Shown: positions 1 to 6,361 of the stretch, one piece after another
Position numbering within the stretch: the first letter of the stretch is position 1
Layout: each line of letters opens with the position of its first letter
Assembly (NCBI GenBank): GCA_002413325.1
Contig: DHWT01000297.1
Coordinates: 6,397-20,821, forward strand
Source: Chitinophagaceae bacterium UBA5175
Lineage (GTDB): Bacteria; Bacteroidota; Bacteroidia; Chitinophagales; Chitinophagaceae
Reading direction: 5' to 3'
Length of the DNA stretch: 14,425 bases
Notes under the pieces: generated by a model
The model's input: only the letters and a program-made list of their open reading frames with translations
What the model was told of the DNA's origin: nothing
The model's database searches: none
Position numbers and translations under genes: made by a program

Positions 1-101
1 ATCGTCTTGAATATTTCGGTATCACCAAAAAAGATCAGGCGGATGAGCGCCGTAATGAAGGCCAGCAGAAAAAAAATGATCCAAAGCAGGTTGAGGGCCA
101 T
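1..101 (-). CDS. Nucleoside-recognition (SpmA/GATE-like) membrane protein, N-terminal fragment
   Basis: Only the first 33 codons are present; the gene runs off the left edge. It starts with ATG at 101 and reads MALNLLWIIFFLLAF, then a short stretch to IRLIFFGDTEIF. This hydrophobic first helix followed by the FFGDTEIFK-type motif resembles the beginning of the spore maturation A / nucleoside-recognition (GATE) proteins, which in Bacteroidota are usually fused SpmA-SpmB membrane proteins of unknown transport role. The assignment rests on about 30 residues, so the family is likely but not certain. The gene is divergent from ychF across a 109-bp intergenic region. It contains a run of eight T on the coding strand (positions 69-76) inside the transmembrane helix. 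No convincing promoter was found upstream on this strand. Confidence 0.6.
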   Translation of the reverse strand, partial: MALNLLWIIFFLLAFITALIRLIFFGDTEIFKT

Positions 102-156
102 ATCCGGAATTATGGGTTGAATATAAGTAAATAAATAACGATCCCTCAAATACTTC

Positions 157-164
157 TATCTTTG
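157..164 (+). promoter_or_regulatory. Candidate Bacteroidota -7 element (TATCTTTG) for ychF
   Basis: TATCTTTG is an exact match to the Bacteroidota sigma-factor -7 consensus TAnnTTTG, lying 46 bp before the ychF start codon. No clear TTG/TTTG -33 element is seen at the expected 19-21 bp upstream, so this is a half-supported promoter. It would give a leader of roughly 40 nt. The leader just before the start is A/T-rich with no Shine-Dalgarno sequence, as is usual in this phylum. Confidence 0.45.
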
Positions 165-210
165 CGGGCGCAAAAACAAACAGACCAGGATACCTAAATA
201 AATTTAAACC

Positions 211-1311
211 ATGGCTTTAAAGGCAGGCATCGTCGGATTACCGAATGTAGGAAAATCCACGCTGTTTAATGCGGTCAGTACCAGTGCAAAGGCCCAGGCC
301 AGCAATTACCGGTTTTGTACCATTGAACCCAATATCGGGCTCGTGGATGTTCCCGACGAACGCCTGAACAAACTCGCGGAACTCGTTCACCCCGACCGGA
401 TCGTACCGACCCAGATTGAAATCGTGGACATCGCGGGTCTCGTTAAAGGAGCCAGCAAGGGAGAAGGACTGGGCAATAAATTCCTGGCCAATATCCGGGA
501 AGTGGATGCCATCGTGCACGTCATTCGTTGTTTCGAAGATGAAAATATCCTGCGCGATGAAGGCGCCATCAATCCTGTGAGTGACAAAGAAATCATCGAT
601 ACGGAACTCCAGCTGAAAGACCTGGACGGGGTGGAAAGAAAATTCCAGAAAGCGGAGAAATTACTCAGAACAGCCGACCCCAAACAAAAGGCGGAATTTG
701 AAGTGTTGAAACGATGTAAGGAGCACCTGGAGAAAGGAAAAAATATCCGGGAGATGAACCTGGATAAAAATGAAAAGACGGCGATAGCAGATCTTTTTTT
801 ACTCACCGACAAACCGGTTTTATACGTTGCCAACGTGGATGAAGCGTCCATGCATACCGGGAATCGTTTTTCTGAAGCCCTGAAAAAAGCGGTCGCAGCA
901 GAAAACGCCCAGGTGATCGTGATGAATAATTCCATAGAACAACAGATTGCTGAACTGGAATCGGCGGAGGACAAAGCCTTGTTCATGGAAGAATATAAAA
1001 TGACGGAGCCCGCCCTGAATAAACTGATTCGCAGTACGTATGCCCTGCTCAGCCTGCAGACTTATTTCACCGCGGGTGTCCAGGAAGTGAGGGCCTGGAC
1101 GATTCACGCCGGATGGAAAGCACCCCAGGCTGCCTCTGTAATACATACGGATTTCGAAAAGGGATTTATCAAAGCGGAGGTGATCGGCTATGAAGATTTT
1201 ATAAAATATCAATCCGAAGCCGCCTGCCGCGAAGCAGGAAGACTCCGGATTGAGGGAAAAGACTATGTGGTGAAAGACGGAGATGTCATGCATTTCCGCT
1301 TTAATGTATAA
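211..1311 (+). CDS. ychF: YchF/OLA1-family redox-regulated ATPase
   Basis: A cytosolic Obg-family P-loop NTPase that binds ribosomes and, in this subfamily, prefers ATP to GTP. The 366 residues match the usual family length of about 363-366. Visible motifs are the P-loop GLPNVGKST (residues 9-17), the G3 motif DIAG (73-76) followed by the glycine-rich LVKGASKGEGLGNKFL-type switch segment, and N-V-D-E (208-211) in place of the GTP-specific NKxD, the change that explains ATP preference. The middle third (about 130-190) is the charged helical coiled-coil domain. The C-terminal TGS domain spans about 280-363, with TYFTAGVQEVRAWTIHAG, HTDFEKGFIKAE and KDYVVKDGDVMHFRFNV all well conserved. The ATG start directly precedes the conserved N-terminus. 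The gene stands alone and converges on the TonB-dependent receptor gene, with 33 bp between the stop codons. Identification is secure; the in vivo role in stress or translation is known only in outline for the family. Confidence 0.97.
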   Translation: MALKAGIVGLPNVGKSTLFNAVSTSAKAQASNYRFCTIEPNIGLVDVPDERLNKLAELVHPDRIVPTQIEIVDIAGLVKGASKGEGLGNKFLANIREVDAIVHVIRCFEDENILRDEGAINPVSDKEIIDTELQLKDLDGVERKFQKAEKLLRTADPKQKAEFEVLKRCKEHLEKGKNIREMNLDKNEKTAIADLFLLTDKPVLYVANVDEASMHTGNRFSEALKKAVAAENAQVIVMNNSIEQQIAELESAEDKALFMEEYKMTEPALNKLIRSTYALLSLQTYFTAGVQEVRAWTIHAGWKAPQAASVIHTDFEKGFIKAEVIGYEDFIKYQSEAACREAGRLRIEGKDYVVKDGDVMHFRFNV

Positions 1312-1326
1312 GGAAAGCACGGGAGA

Positions 1327-1343
1327 ACGGTAGTTACTTCCGT
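1327..1343. terminator. Weak hairpin between convergent ychF and receptor genes
   Basis: The 33-bp gap between two convergent stop codons holds an imperfect inverted repeat, ACGG (1327-1330) pairing with CCGT (1340-1343), with a T-T mismatch and a further AG/CT pair around a 3-nt loop. It could act in either direction. There is no following T-tract and the stem is short, so a real terminator function is only a weak possibility. Confidence 0.18.
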
Positions 1344-1344
1344 A

Positions 1345-4098
1345 CTAATAAATATTGTATCCAAGACTCACATAATACAGCCCGCCGATTTGTGCATTCC
1401 CGATGGCATCCACATAATATTTATTCAGCAGGTTTGTTGCTCCAATCTTAATCATGCTGTTCTGCATTTTTGGAAGTTTCATGCTGATCTGCGCGTCGAG
1501 CGTTCCGAAAGCCGGCGTGGTTCCTGAAATAAAAGAAGACTCGTAGGTATAGCTGTCCTGCCAGCGGTAAGTCAGGTTAAAACCAAATACTTTTTTGATC
1601 GTATAATTTCCAACAGAAATATTGTATTTGATTTTGGGGGTATTGAACTGGGTAAGCACATTGACGTCAGCGTTCGACAAATCGTTATATGCTACGTTTC
1701 CACCGGCGAAGAATCCTTTCGGCAGCGTATACTGAAGGCTGAGACCGGCACCCACGGTATTCACGTTATTGCTGCTGTTGGTATAAATTCCAAACGTGTT
1801 CAATGCATTTTGTCCCTGGGTTAGCGGATCCTTCACCAGTACAGTCAGCCCAATAAAATTGGTGTACTGTGCATAAAAACCATATACATCGATATACAAT
1901 TTTTCTGCAATGATTCCTTTATAGCCCAGTTCCCAGGATGCCACGGTTTCCGGTTTGAATTCCTTGAACTGGTATTGGGTGGGCGGAACGCCTGTCCTTG
2001 CATAATTTCCGAGGGATGCGGTATCATAGGTATTTGTTGTTAACCCATAAGCCTGGATAAATTGCGGAAGACCGCCGATCAGCCTGGCTGAACCGGTTTG
2101 CAGGTTGATGTATTGATTCTGGGTTGAAGGGAAACGGTAAGCTGTCTGGTAAGAAGCCCGTATAAAATTGTCCTTGGCAACCTGGTAAACTGCCGTGAAA
2201 CGGGGAGTAAACCTTCCCTGGAAATTGGAATTTTTATCGTAACGGCCGGCTGCTGTAATTTTTAAGAGGTTGTCGAAAAATCCTTTTTGTATCTGGGCAA
2301 AAGCGCCGGTTTCATTAATTTTAATGGTCCCGGCTGTATCTGCAAAAATGGTCCCGTGTGAATTCAGAACGAATTCACGCGTGGAAGCGCCTACGGTAAT
2401 ATCGGCCCATTTGATCAGGTCAGAGAAATTATACATGCCCTCACCCACATAAAGATCAGTCTGGTCATTAAACTTCCCCCCGGCAGGAATCGCCAGCTTT
2501 TTCAAAGAATCGAGGGATTTATTGAAAGAAGCGCTTCCAGGCTGGTACCTGTTTTGATCTGCATAGGTTCTGGCAGCGGCACTGGCCGTAACATAGGCAT
2601 CTGCCGGAGTTTGTCCGAGACCCAGCGCCGTGCCAAATGCCTGTGCATACGCACCGATATAATTAGGTGCCCAGACCGTTGCCGTCGGCGCATACGATTC
2701 ATTCATTAAAGTGGCTGTTGCAACCATATCGGATGAATTGCCCGCGTTTTCCTGTGTAGTATAAGCCCTAACATAAAAATTCTTTCCGGTTACTTCAGCT
2801 TTGTACTGTCCGATCGTTACGTCCTGGAGGTTATACCGGTCCGTTCCTGTATAGATGGTGCTGGCCTTCCCGAAATTACCGGTCAGGCTGGCAGTTGTAT
2901 TGTCTGAAATTTTATAATACAGACCGGCCGATGCTTTTAAATTATTCGCATTGTAATTGGTCAGTGTATTTTCATTGTACCCTGTTCTGGAAACGCCGGA
3001 ATTCTGGGGTGTCAGGGCAGCAATTCCCCTCAGCTGGGCTGCCGTGGTAAGATCACCTGCAGCAGCATATTGATCCGCTGCCTGGTTTAACCCGTTGTAC
3101 ACAGTAAAAAAAGCGTTTTCATCACCATAAGAATTCACGCCGTTATAATCCGGCTGGCTTCTGTTGCCTGAAATGGGTGTGCCTTTTACCGGGCTGTAAT
3201 TCCGGTAATCCGTAGCATACCAGTCTTTCGCCTGGGTATATTCGGCCGAAACACGGAATGCAAATTTGTTGAATGCCTGTGCGTACCGCGCCATCCAATC
3301 ATAATAGGGCGCCGCACTGCTGTTCGGATCGCCGAGATGATTCACGCCCTGTTTGATCTGGGCGCTCAGTCCCTGGTATTTATAAGGGTCTTTGCTGGTC
3401 ATCAGGATGGTTCCCGTCATACCGCCGGATCCGTACAGGGCAGACGAGGCACCGGGTAATAACTCCACGTTATCAACGTCCAGTTCATTCAGGCCCACAA
3501 TATTTCCCACAGAAAAATTCAATCCCGGCGCCTGGTTATCCATCCCGTCTACCAACTGGTTCATGCGCAGGTTTCCGCTGCCGTTAAATCCCCTCGTGCC
3601 CATGGTTTTAAACATGATGGAAGAAGTAACCACATCCACCCCTTTTAAATTGGCGATGGCATCATAAAATGATGGGGCGGGCACCTGCAGAATGGCGGCG
3701 CTGCTCATACGCTCGATGGAGACCGGCGATTCCAGGCTCCTGATCTGGGACCGGGTGGCAGATACCACCACTTCGGTTCCCATTATGGAAGCCGGCTTCA
3801 GGTCGACTTCTATGATGGAGGACGCCGATTCAACCAGGATCTCCCGGGTTTCATATCCCACGGATGAAATAACTAATGTAAACGGGAAAGCCTGGTTAAC
3901 AGTCATTTTGAAATTTCCATGACTGTCAGAATAGGTTCCTGTCGTTCCCCCTTTCAGCATTACGGAGGCTGCCGGAACCGCTTCTTTGGTATCCCCGTTA
4001 TTGATTTTACCGGAGATGACTACGGACTGCGCAACAGTCCGGTTCAGGAATAAGAAAACTAGCAGGATGACAAAAAAAACAGGTTTTAAGGTTTTCAT
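1345..4098 (-). CDS. TonB-dependent outer-membrane receptor with carboxypeptidase-regulatory-like N-terminal domain
   Basis: An outer-membrane active transporter that imports a ligand using energy from TonB-ExbBD; the substrate is unknown. I chose the ATG at 4098 (917 residues) over an upstream GTG at 4155 because it places a classic signal peptide at the N-terminus: MKTLKPVFFVILLVFLF followed by a cleavage-like VAQ-S near residue 24. In order: a CarboxypepD_reg-like beta-sandwich (about 27-100), a TonB-box-like EVVVSATR (109-116), a plug domain (about 115-237) with GTRGFNGSGNLRMNQLVDGMDN and VELLPGASSALYGSGGMTG, then a 22-strand-type barrel to the C-terminal aromatic residue (YNIY). An Ala-rich segment near residues 500-520 is probably a loop. 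No SusD-like lipoprotein is adjacent, so it is not an ordinary SusCD glycan pair; a siderophore, vitamin or other small ligand is as likely. It is divergent from purC across 178 bp. I found no clear -7 promoter element for it. Confidence 0.92.
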   Translation of the reverse strand: MKTLKPVFFVILLVFLFLNRTVAQSVVISGKINNGDTKEAVPAASVMLKGGTTGTYSDSHGNFKMTVNQAFPFTLVISSVGYETREILVESASSIIEVDLKPASIMGTEVVVSATRSQIRSLESPVSIERMSSAAILQVPAPSFYDAIANLKGVDVVTSSIMFKTMGTRGFNGSGNLRMNQLVDGMDNQAPGLNFSVGNIVGLNELDVDNVELLPGASSALYGSGGMTGTILMTSKDPYKYQGLSAQIKQGVNHLGDPNSSAAPYYDWMARYAQAFNKFAFRVSAEYTQAKDWYATDYRNYSPVKGTPISGNRSQPDYNGVNSYGDENAFFTVYNGLNQAADQYAAAGDLTTAAQLRGIAALTPQNSGVSRTGYNENTLTNYNANNLKASAGLYYKISDNTTASLTGNFGKASTIYTGTDRYNLQDVTIGQYKAEVTGKNFYVRAYTTQENAGNSSDMVATATLMNESYAPTATVWAPNYIGAYAQAFGTALGLGQTPADAYVTASAAARTYADQNRYQPGSASFNKSLDSLKKLAIPAGGKFNDQTDLYVGEGMYNFSDLIKWADITVGASTREFVLNSHGTIFADTAGTIKINETGAFAQIQKGFFDNLLKITAAGRYDKNSNFQGRFTPRFTAVYQVAKDNFIRASYQTAYRFPSTQNQYINLQTGSARLIGGLPQFIQAYGLTTNTYDTASLGNYARTGVPPTQYQFKEFKPETVASWELGYKGIIAEKLYIDVYGFYAQYTNFIGLTVLVKDPLTQGQNALNTFGIYTNSSNNVNTVGAGLSLQYTLPKGFFAGGNVAYNDLSNADVNVLTQFNTPKIKYNISVGNYTIKKVFGFNLTYRWQDSYTYESSFISGTTPAFGTLDAQISMKLPKMQNSMIKIGATNLLNKYYVDAIGNAQIGGLYYVSLGYNIY

Positions 4099-4202
4099 GG
4101 CAAGCTGTTTAAATCGTTGAATTTCTACTTGAAAGTAAAGTACCGTTTTGTACACGTTAATAAAAAATAATTATGTATGATTTTGATCAGGCAGGCAATC
4201 AG

Positions 4203-4228
4203 ACTTTTACCTGGCTTTTCACTTTTAC
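4203..4228. repeat. Two direct copies of ACTTTTAC in the receptor-purC intergenic region
   Basis: ACTTTTAC occurs at 4203-4210 and again at 4221-4228, 18 bp start to start, inside the 178-bp divergent region. The sequence is A/T-rich and simple, so chance is possible. A regulator binding site is conceivable given the position between two divergent promoters. The rest of this region (4099-4276) shows no ORF or RNA gene. Confidence 0.25.
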
Positions 4229-4252
4229 TTTTTAATTTTTGATTTTTACAAT

Positions 4253-4260
4253 AACCTTTG
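4253..4260 (+). promoter_or_regulatory. Candidate -7 element (AACCTTTG) for purC
   Basis: AACCTTTG matches TAnnTTTG in seven of eight positions; it lies 16 bp before the purC start codon. A TTG at 4239-4241 is only 11 bp upstream, too close for a standard -33 element. The leader that would follow is A-rich (CAAACAAAATTACAAA) and has no Shine-Dalgarno sequence, consistent with Bacteroidota translation initiation. Confidence 0.3.
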
Positions 4261-4276
4261 CAAACAAAATTACAAA

Positions 4277-5206
4277 ATGACACCATATCATTTCCCGGAT
4301 CAGACGGCTTATTATAAGGGAAAAGTGCGGGATGTGTATAGTATAAAAGATCATTTACTGGTCATGGTGGCCTCCGACCGCATATCCGCATTCGACGTCA
4401 TCCTACCCCGCCTCATCCCCTATAAAGGACAGGTTTTAAACCAAATCGCTGCATATATGCTAAAGGCCACTGCGGATATATGTCCCAACTGGCTGCTGGC
4501 TACCCCCGCCCCCCATGTGAGTATTGGAAAACGTTGTGAACCTTACCGGGTTGAAATGGTTGTACGGGGTAATGTTACCGGCCATGCCTGGAGAACCTAT
4601 TCCTCGGGGGAGAGAATACTTTGCGGTGTTCCCCTGCCGGAAGGACTCAAAGAAAATGATTATTTCCCGCATCCCATCATCACGCCGTCCACAAAAGCAG
4701 AAACCGGGCATGACGAAGACATTTCGAAAGTAGAAATTATCGCCCGCGGGCTCGTGAATGAAAAAGATTATGAGCGAATGGAAGAATACACCCTGAAACT
4801 TTTCCAGCGGGGAAAAGACCTGGCCTCAAAAAGAGGACTTATTCTGGTAGATACCAAATACGAGTTTGGAAAAATCGGCAACACCATTTATCTGATGGAC
4901 GAGATCCATACACCGGATTCTTCACGGTATTTTTATTCAGATGGTTTTGAACAAAGACAGGAAAAGGGAGAAAAACAAAAACAACTCAGCAAGGAATTCG
5001 TGCGTGAATGGCTGATTGCAAACGGGTTTATGGGCAAGTCCGGGCAGCAGGTACCGGCGATGTCGGACGAATGGGTGCAAACCATATCCAACCGTTATAT
5101 AGAATTATATGAAAAAGTGATCGGTGAACCTTTTATTCCGGTTTCTTACAGCGAGGAAAAAACCTACCAGCTGATTGTGGAAAGCCTTAGTAAGCTGAAC
5201 GCGTGA
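4277..5206 (+). CDS. purC: Phosphoribosylaminoimidazole-succinocarboxamide synthase (SAICAR synthase)
   Basis: A cytosolic enzyme of de novo purine synthesis that joins CAIR and aspartate with ATP to give SAICAR. The 309 residues are the longer form of the family, as in yeast and many Bacteroidota, rather than the about 240-residue E. coli form. Recognisable parts are the N-terminal KGKVRDVY ATP-binding loop (14-21), ASDRISAFD (32-40), the family signature VEMVVRGNVTGHAWR (92-106), the PIITPSTKAETGHDE segment (133-147) and the second signature LILVDTKYEFG (188-198). The ATG start has an A-rich leader typical of the phylum, with no ribosome-binding purine box. No other pur gene is adjacent, so it is not in a purine operon here. 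It converges with trhO with only 3 bp between stop codons, so any transcription stop must fall inside the trhO coding region. Confidence 0.97.
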   Translation: MTPYHFPDQTAYYKGKVRDVYSIKDHLLVMVASDRISAFDVILPRLIPYKGQVLNQIAAYMLKATADICPNWLLATPAPHVSIGKRCEPYRVEMVVRGNVTGHAWRTYSSGERILCGVPLPEGLKENDYFPHPIITPSTKAETGHDEDISKVEIIARGLVNEKDYERMEEYTLKLFQRGKDLASKRGLILVDTKYEFGKIGNTIYLMDEIHTPDSSRYFYSDGFEQRQEKGEKQKQLSKEFVREWLIANGFMGKSGQQVPAMSDEWVQTISNRYIELYEKVIGEPFIPVSYSEEKTYQLIVESLSKLNA

Positions 5207-5209
5207 AGG

Positions 5210-6244
5210 TCATCGGTCAACCATCAACCCCGGATGTCTTTTCCGGGACTTATTGAAAATTTTCTGATCGTTCATCCGGCCTTTGCGTAATTGTTTTTGT
5301 TCCTCTTCCGGCAGGTGATAAATATCCCGGCAGGCGGCACTGCAGCAGCCGTTGTATTTTGAAGCACAGTCGGCACACTGGATGAAGAGAAGGTGGCAGC
5401 CACTGTTTTTACAATTGGTATGCGTATCGGCGGGTTTGCCGCACTGGTGGCAATGGGCAATGATCTCCCCTGAAATCGGTTCACCCAGCCTTTCGTCGAA
5501 CACAAAATTTTTACCGTGAAATTTATTTACAAGTCCTTTTTCCTTAACGGTATTGACATAATGAATGATACCGCCTTCCAGATGAAACACTTTTTTAAAC
5601 CCGCGATGGAGCAGGTAAGCGCTGGCTTTTTCACAGCGGATGCCTCCTGTACAATACATGATCACCGGTTTGTCTTTCTGAACCTTCAGTAAATCCACAG
5701 CCATCGGAAGCTGGTCCCTGAATGTATCGCTGGGAATTTCGATGGCCCCCTCAAAATGACCTACTTCGTATTCGTAATGGTTACGCATATCCACCACCAG
5801 GGTATCCGGATCTGCAGTAAGCCGGTTAAAGGTTTCGGCATCCACGTACTGCCCTTTATGTTCCATGCTGAATTCCGGGTCACGGATCCCGTCTGCCACA
5901 ATTTTCTGGCGTACTTTGATTTTTAAAACCCAGAAGGAATTCCCGTCAGCGATAGCGGTATTCAAACGAAGGCCCCGGAGTGCTTCGATCGTTTCCAGGA
6001 ATGCGCGGAAATCATCCATCCGGGAAACCGGGACGCTGATCTGGGCATTGATGCCTTCATGCGCCAGGTAGATCCTGCCAAAAACCTGCCATTGCGCCAG
6101 CTGCAGGTAGAGCTCATCGCGGAAAGCCCGGGGATCTGCGATCGGAAAATACCGGTAAAAGGAAATCGTCCGGCGCGGAATCTGTTCTTCCAGAAGTCTC
6201 TGCCTGAGTTCCTTTTGTGATATCCGGTTATGTAATATTGCCAC
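5210..6244 (-). CDS. trhO: Oxygen-dependent tRNA uridine(34) hydroxylase, rhodanese-domain protein
   Basis: Family knowledge: TrhO (YceA) uses molecular oxygen to convert wobble uridine 34 of certain tRNAs to 5-hydroxyuridine. The 344-residue protein has the N-terminal acylphosphatase-like domain (about 27-115, including FGRIYLAHEGINAQIS at 55-70), then a rhodanese domain (about 135-235) with the active-site loop CTGGIRCEK, giving Cys198 and Cys204. A C-terminal cysteine-rich segment (Cys265, 268, 278, 283, 290, 293, 300, 301, 305) looks metal-binding. The start is GTG at 6244: the encoded AILHNRIS is the conserved N-terminus of Bacteroidota homologues, an in-frame TAA lies only three codons upstream, and the next methionine (about residue 76) is inside the first domain. 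It converges with purC (3 bp) and diverges from the acylase gene (117 bp). Confidence 0.95.
   Translation of the reverse strand: MAILHNRISQKELRQRLLEEQIPRRTISFYRYFPIADPRAFRDELYLQLAQWQVFGRIYLAHEGINAQISVPVSRMDDFRAFLETIEALRGLRLNTAIADGNSFWVLKIKVRQKIVADGIRDPEFSMEHKGQYVDAETFNRLTADPDTLVVDMRNHYEYEVGHFEGAIEIPSDTFRDQLPMAVDLLKVQKDKPVIMYCTGGIRCEKASAYLLHRGFKKVFHLEGGIIHYVNTVKEKGLVNKFHGKNFVFDERLGEPISGEIIAHCHQCGKPADTHTNCKNSGCHLLFIQCADCASKYNGCCSAACRDIYHLPEEEQKQLRKGRMNDQKIFNKSRKRHPGLMVDR
5229..5247 (+). terminator. GC hairpin downstream of purC, inside the trhO 3' end
   Basis: CCCGGA (5229-5234) pairs perfectly with TCCGGG (5242-5247) around a 7-nt loop, 22 bp after the purC stop codon. It is embedded in the last codons of the convergent trhO gene. 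The sequence after it is A/T-rich but has no uninterrupted T-tract. It is a plausible but unproven stop for purC transcription; it also falls in trhO codons for the His-Pro-Gly region, so it may be a coding coincidence. Confidence 0.3.
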
Positions 6245-6248
6245 CCTG

Positions 6249-6256
6249 CAAATTTA
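6249..6256 (-). promoter_or_regulatory. Perfect -7 element (TAAATTTG) immediately before trhO
   Basis: Read on the minus strand, TAAATTTG is an exact match to TAnnTTTG and ends only 4 bp before the GTG start codon of trhO. Nineteen bp further upstream is TTTTA, a poor version of the TTTG -33 element. If used, transcription would begin at or next to the start codon, giving an essentially leaderless mRNA. A chance match in A/T-rich DNA is the main alternative. Confidence 0.35.
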
Positions 6257-6326
6257 TGAAAGGATTTACGTTTTATAAAACCCAGGGCTATTTCAGGAAA
6301 CCCTGCAGAATTGGCTAAAAATTTTT

Positions 6327-6334
6327 TACTTTTA
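6327..6334 (+). promoter_or_regulatory. Possible -7 element (TACTTTTA) for the acylase cluster
   Basis: TACTTTTA matches TAnnTTTG in seven of eight positions, 27 bp before the ATG chosen for the penicillin-acylase-family gene. No -33 TTG lies at the right spacing (the nearest, at 6311-6313, is 13 bp upstream). If real it also supports the ATG at 6362 over a TTG at 6311, because the TTG would lie upstream of the transcript start. Confidence 0.22.
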
Positions 6335-6361
6335 AATGATTTTCACGCTGAAACCCGCTCC

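Noticed and set aside
4099..4155. GTG at 4155 as the start of the TonB receptor
   Set aside because: It would bury the signal peptide behind 19 extra residues; the ATG at 4098 puts the basic residues and hydrophobic core at the N-terminus as expected.
4099..4276. Possible riboswitch or small RNA upstream of purC
   Set aside because: The region is low-complexity A/T-rich DNA with no stable paired elements or purine-riboswitch-like core that I can see.
6311..6361. TTG at 6311 as the acylase start
   Set aside because: It would add 17 residues before a textbook signal/anchor helix that begins at ATG 6362, and a possible -7 element lies between the two starts.
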